The position numbers and the translations under genes are program-made. Positions 60,817 to 64,000 of a stretch of 64,000 nucleotides of DNA are shown here, piece after piece. The notes beneath the pieces were generated by a model. It did not search any database. It saw only the letters and a list, made by a program, of their open reading frames with translations, and was not told the DNA's origin. How positions within the stretch are numbered: the stretch's first letter is position 1; each line of letters opens with the position of its first letter. The stretch comes from Sporosarcina sp. BI001-red (GTDB taxonomy: Bacteria > Bacillota > Bacilli > Bacillales_A > Planococcaceae): NCBI RefSeq assembly GCF_003384035.1, contig NZ_QQAK01000017.1, positions 1-64,000 of the forward strand, read 5' to 3'.

Positions 60817-61872
60817 TTGAAAGGGGGAGTCTCTCTGAAACTGTCTATTGTTGAAGCACAGGAAAAGTTGGTACCGGAAATGATGGCGACTCTGCAACAA
60901 CGTTATCTTGTGCTTAAACTCATAAAATCATCCGGACCAATCGGAAGACGACCTCTTGCAGACACTGCGGGATTATCTGAACGCGAAACGCGCTCGGTAA
61001 TGGAAGCTCTAAGAGATCAGCAACTCATACGTGTTGCAAAAGAGGGAGCGACTGTCACTGCGGAGGGCGAAAGTGTATTGGAGCAACTTGGACCGTTAAT
61101 TGAGCTCCAATATGGCAAGAATGTTCTTGCTAAGCGTATTAAAAGTTATTTTTCCATACAAGATGTACACATTGTAAAAGGGGACAGTTCAGAACCAGGG
61201 GGTTCCAATGAATTACTTGGAACTGAAGCTGCATCTGTTTTTGCAAGTCGCATTGGAAATGGACGTATCGTGGCCGTTACAGGCGGAAGTACAATGGCAG
61301 CAATTCCGAAACACTTGAGTTGTTACCCAGGTGCGGAGGATACGGTCTTCATCCCTGCTAGAGGTGGGGTTGGAAATAATATAGGGCAACAAGCCAATGT
61401 CATTGCGGCTACATTTGCACATACGTGTAATGCGTCGTATAAGTCCTTGTATTATCCTGAGTCCCTGAGTGAAGAAGCACATGCCATATTCCTCAGAGAA
61501 CCAACCGCACAAAAAATGCTTCAACTGTATGAGACTACGGATTGCTTGATGCATGGAATTGGCGATGCAAAAAAAATGGCGGCAATGCGAGATTCCAATG
61601 AAGAAGAACAACAGTTACTGGATTCCAGATGTGCAAAAGGTGAAGCTTTCGGGTATTACTTTAATGACGCTGGGGAAATTGTTCATCACCTACGAACGGT
61701 TGGAATTCAAACCGATCACTTGAAACGTATTCCATTGGTATTAGCAGTGGCGGGAGGCTCGGCAAAAGCGGAAGCGATTCTTTCGTATTTACGCGGAGCT
61801 ACAAAGCAAACTGTTCTTATTACGGATGAAGGCGCTGCAAGGGAAATTGTGAATTTGCTAGCGAACGACTAA
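60817..61872 (+). CDS. cggR: Central glycolytic genes regulator CggR
   Basis: A 351-aa SorC-family repressor with an N-terminal helix-turn-helix (GRRPLADTAGLSERETRSVMEAL) and a sugar-phosphate binding domain (VAVTGGSTMAAIP and FIPARGGVG). It represses cggR-gapA and is released by fructose-1,6-bisphosphate. Start is uncertain. TTG at 60817 is the first canonical start after the operator but has a poor RBS; CTG at 60835 has AAAGGGGGAG 5 bp before it and matches the start of B. subtilis CggR better. Longer frames from 60766 run through the operator and are rejected. Confidence 0.92.
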   Translation: MKGGVSLKLSIVEAQEKLVPEMMATLQQRYLVLKLIKSSGPIGRRPLADTAGLSERETRSVMEALRDQQLIRVAKEGATVTAEGESVLEQLGPLIELQYGKNVLAKRIKSYFSIQDVHIVKGDSSEPGGSNELLGTEAASVFASRIGNGRIVAVTGGSTMAAIPKHLSCYPGAEDTVFIPARGGVGNNIGQQANVIAATFAHTCNASYKSLYYPESLSEEAHAIFLREPTAQKMLQLYETTDCLMHGIGDAKKMAAMRDSNEEEQQLLDSRCAKGEAFGYYFNDAGEIVHHLRTVGIQTDHLKRIPLVLAVAGGSAKAEAILSYLRGATKQTVLITDEGAAREIVNLLAND

Positions 61873-61957
61873 CACAACTTGTTTACAAATGGCTTGCTTT
61901 GGAAAGGTTCCGAAGTATGCCATCTAAATATAACAACAAAACTTGGAGGGATTTTAC

Positions 61958-62965
61958 ATGACTGTAAAAATGGCGATTAATGGATTTGGACGTATTGGAC
62001 GTATTGTAATGAGAGACACACTAGAGCACGAGGAACTTGAAGTTGTAGCAGTAAACGACTTAACGGATGCACCAATGCTTGCTCACTTGTTGAAGTATGA
62101 TTCAGTTCACGGAATTCTGGATGCAGACATCACTTCGGATGAAAACCATATAATTATTAACGGTAAAAAAATTCGTGTCTATGCTGAAAAAGATCCAGCT
62201 AACCTTCCATGGAAAGACCTTGGAGTCGACATCATTGTTGAAAGTACTGGAGTATTCCGCGACGCTGCAGGCCTACAAAAACACATCGATGCTGGGGCTA
62301 AGAAAGTAATTCTTTCTTCACCTGCTAAAGGCGATGTAAAAACACTTGTTATGGGTGTGAACGAACAAGAATATGATGCAGCAACGGACCACTATGTATC
62401 CAATGCTTCATGTACTACAAACTGTTTAGCACCAGTCGTTAAAGTATTGAACGAAAAATTCGGTGTTGAGCGTGGGATGATGACAACAATTCACTCATAC
62501 ACAAACGATCAGCAAATTCTTGACCTTCCACACGAAGACTATCGTCGTGCTCGTGCGGCAGCAGAATCTATGATTCCAACAACTACAGGAGCAGCATCTG
62601 CTGTAACAAAGGTAATTCCTGAATTGAAAGGGAAATTGGATGGAATGGCTGTACGTGTTCCAACACCAAACGTTTCACTCGTTGACTTTGTAGCTGAGTT
62701 GAAAAAAGACGTTACAGTTGAAGATGTAAACAGTGCGTTAAAAGATGCGGCTGAAAACGAACTAAAAGGTTACTTGTTCTACAACGACCTTCCACTCGTT
62801 TCGAAAGACTATAATGGCAACCATGCTTCTTCTACAGTGGATGGTCTGTCAACAATGGTTCTCGGAGATAACATGGTAAAAGTAATTAGCTGGTATGACA
62901 ACGAACAAGGATATGCTGCACGATGTGTCGACCTTGCGTTGTTCATGAACAAAAAAGGGCTATAA
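61958..62965 (+). CDS. gapA: Glyceraldehyde-3-phosphate dehydrogenase GapA (NAD-dependent, glycolytic)
   Basis: A 335-aa enzyme oxidising glyceraldehyde-3-phosphate. NAD motif NGFGRIGRIV near residue 8; Asp34 in VNDLTD indicates NAD preference. The catalytic Cys is in SNASCTTNCLAP near 150, followed by its His partner in TTIHSYTNDQ. ATG at 61958 follows TTGGAGGG; five upstream codons are ignored. Second gene of the CggR-controlled operon. Confidence 0.96.
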   Translation: MTVKMAINGFGRIGRIVMRDTLEHEELEVVAVNDLTDAPMLAHLLKYDSVHGILDADITSDENHIIINGKKIRVYAEKDPANLPWKDLGVDIIVESTGVFRDAAGLQKHIDAGAKKVILSSPAKGDVKTLVMGVNEQEYDAATDHYVSNASCTTNCLAPVVKVLNEKFGVERGMMTTIHSYTNDQQILDLPHEDYRRARAAAESMIPTTTGAASAVTKVIPELKGKLDGMAVRVPTPNVSLVDFVAELKKDVTVEDVNSALKDAAENELKGYLFYNDLPLVSKDYNGNHASSTVDGLSTMVLGDNMVKVISWYDNEQGYAARCVDLALFMNKKGL

Positions 62966-63041
62966 GATTCAATCCTAAACATATATCGGGCACACAAAAT
63001 CTGGCTTATCAGATTGTGACCGATTATACTTAATAGAGGGC

Positions 63042-63076
63042 AGGAGGAACGGCATTGCCCGGTTCCTCCTTTTTTT
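63042..63076 (+). terminator. Terminator between gapA and pgk
   Basis: Stem AGGAGGAAC/GTTCCTCCT with an inner GGC/GCC and T6. It is probably partial, so that pgk gets read-through or its own promoter. Confidence 0.85.
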
Positions 63077-63112
63077 ATCATAAACTTTTGTTGTGAAGGA
63101 GTGTTTGTTCGC

Positions 63113-64000
63113 ATGAATGCCAAAATGACGATGAAAGACTTGGATCTAAAAGGGAAACGAGTTTTCTGCAGAGTGGATTTTAACGTACCTATGGAAGACG
63201 GGAAAGTTTCAGATGATACTAGAATTCGAGCTGCAATCCCGACAATCGAGTATCTTTCTGAACAAGGTGCAAAAGTGATTCTTGCGAGTCACCTTGGCCG
63301 TCCGAAGGGTGAAGTGAAAGAAGATTCACGACTAACGGAAGCGGGAAAGCGATTAGCTGAATTGCTAGGTAAACCTGTTTTGAAATTGGACGAGTCTACT
63401 GGACCCGCAGTTGAGAAACAAGTTTCTGAGTTAGCGGACGGAGAAATTCTGTTGCTTGAAAATGTTCGATTCCATGCAGGTGAGGAAAAGAACGACGCTG
63501 AACTAGCTAAACAATTTGCTTCACTCGCAGACGTTTTCGTTAATGATGCATTTGGAGCAGCACACCGAGCACATGCAACAACCGCAGGAATTGCAGAGTA
63601 TCTCCCAAGTGTCCAAGGATTCTTACTTGAAAAAGAACTTGATGTCCTTGGAAAAGCATTATCCAATCCAGAACGTCCATTCACTGCAATTATTGGTGGA
63701 GCAAAAGTGAAAGATAAGATTGGTGTCATTGATCACTTATTGGATAAAGTGGATAACCTGTTAATTGGCGGAGGATTATCGTATACATTTATACGTGCAC
63801 AAGGGCACGAAATAGGAGATTCTCTCCTCGAGGAAGATAAGGTTGAACTAGCCAAATCATTCATTGAAAAAGCGAAAGAAAAAGGCGTCAACTTATACTT
63901 GCCAATCGATACAAGAGTGGCGGATTCGTTCTCAGAAACAGCAGAAACAAAAGTTGTTGCGGTTAGCGGCATTGAAAAAGGGTGGATGGGACTCGATATT
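63113..64000 (+). CDS. pgk: Phosphoglycerate kinase (partial, cut by the window edge)
   Basis: The first 296 residues of a protein of about 394. It transfers the acyl phosphate of 1,3-bisphosphoglycerate to ADP in glycolysis. The N-terminal substrate motifs are [10 protein letters not shown] near 19, ASHLGRPKG near 60 and [13 protein letters not shown] near 143; the hinge region is [12 protein letters not shown] near 188. RBS AAGGAG 12 bp before the ATG. The end lies beyond the window. Further glycolytic genes (tpi, pgm, eno) would be expected downstream, as in B. subtilis. Confidence 0.96.
   Translation, partial: MNAKMTMKDLDLKGKRVFCRVDFNVPMEDGKVSDDTRIRAAIPTIEYLSEQGAKVILASHLGRPKGEVKEDSRLTEAGKRLAELLGKPVLKLDESTGPAVEKQVSELADGEILLLENVRFHAGEEKNDAELAKQFASLADVFVNDAFGAAHRAHATTAGIAEYLPSVQGFLLEKELDVLGKALSNPERPFTAIIGGAKVKDKIGVIDHLLDKVDNLLIGGGLSYTFIRAQGHEIGDSLLEEDKVELAKSFIEKAKEKGVNLYLPIDTRVADSFSETAETKVVAVSGIEKGWMGLDI

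Overview
The window looks like chromosomal DNA of a low-to-moderate GC, endospore-forming member of Bacillales, most likely Planococcaceae (Sporosarcina-like). This rests on gene content and order, not on a database search. Marker genes include hpr/scoC, prsA, crh, cggR-gapA, ecsAB, yhaMNO, hemZ, mgsA and a yjcZ-type sporulation miniprotein. Shine-Dalgarno sites are strong and purine-rich, and GTG/TTG starts are common.

Layout. 1-2.0 kb: the 3' end of a 23S rRNA gene, a structured spacer, 5S rRNA and a run of 15 tRNA genes closed by a terminator. 2.1-10.5 kb: tRNA modification (queG, trmL, an RluA-type pseudouridine synthase), a BdbC disulfide-bond pair, an aldo/keto reductase, a GNAT-nitrilase fusion and a CNNM transporter. 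10.7-14.6 kb: a heterodimeric multidrug ABC exporter (bmrCD type) behind a leader-peptide attenuator. 14.9-24 kb: an MFS transporter, yheE/yheB/yheA, hemZ, yhaR, an RsbR-like STAS protein with a SigB-type promoter, and mgsA. 24.3-27.1 kb: a three-gene metal-handling operon (permease, TIGR03943, CobW GTPase). 27.3-30.1 kb: an Xre-type regulator with tandem operators plus a membrane protein, then the ABC exporter yhaQP behind an ECF-type promoter. 30.3-35.3 kb: yhaO-yhaN-yhaM (DNA/RNA nucleases). 35.6-40.8 kb: prsA, hpr, yhaH, hit, ecsAB, all linked to secretion and exoprotease control in Bacillus.

Around 40.8-41.2 kb the gene order switches from the B. subtilis yhb/yhe/yha/ecs neighbourhood to the distant uvrBA-yvl-hprK-trxB-clpP-gapA neighbourhood. 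41.2-60.4 kb holds uvrBA, yvlB, hprK-lgt-yvoD-ppaX-yvoF, yvcD, trxB, yvcI-rapZ-yvcK-whiA-crh, clpP (opposite strand), tRNA-Arg and lemA-TPM. The window ends in the glycolytic operon cggR-gapA-pgk, with pgk cut by the window edge.

Much of the interest is regulatory. Readable sites include a bmrB-like attenuator, two SigB-type promoters, three ECF/SigW-type promoters, tandem 16-bp dyads at the Xre gene, a CggR operator that constrains the cggR start, a CtsR box at clpP, a LexA-like box at uvrB and PhoP-like 11-bp repeats after trxB. Five small ORFs (19-48 codons) are also called. No phage, insertion sequence, CRISPR array or obvious island was seen; this is core chromosome.
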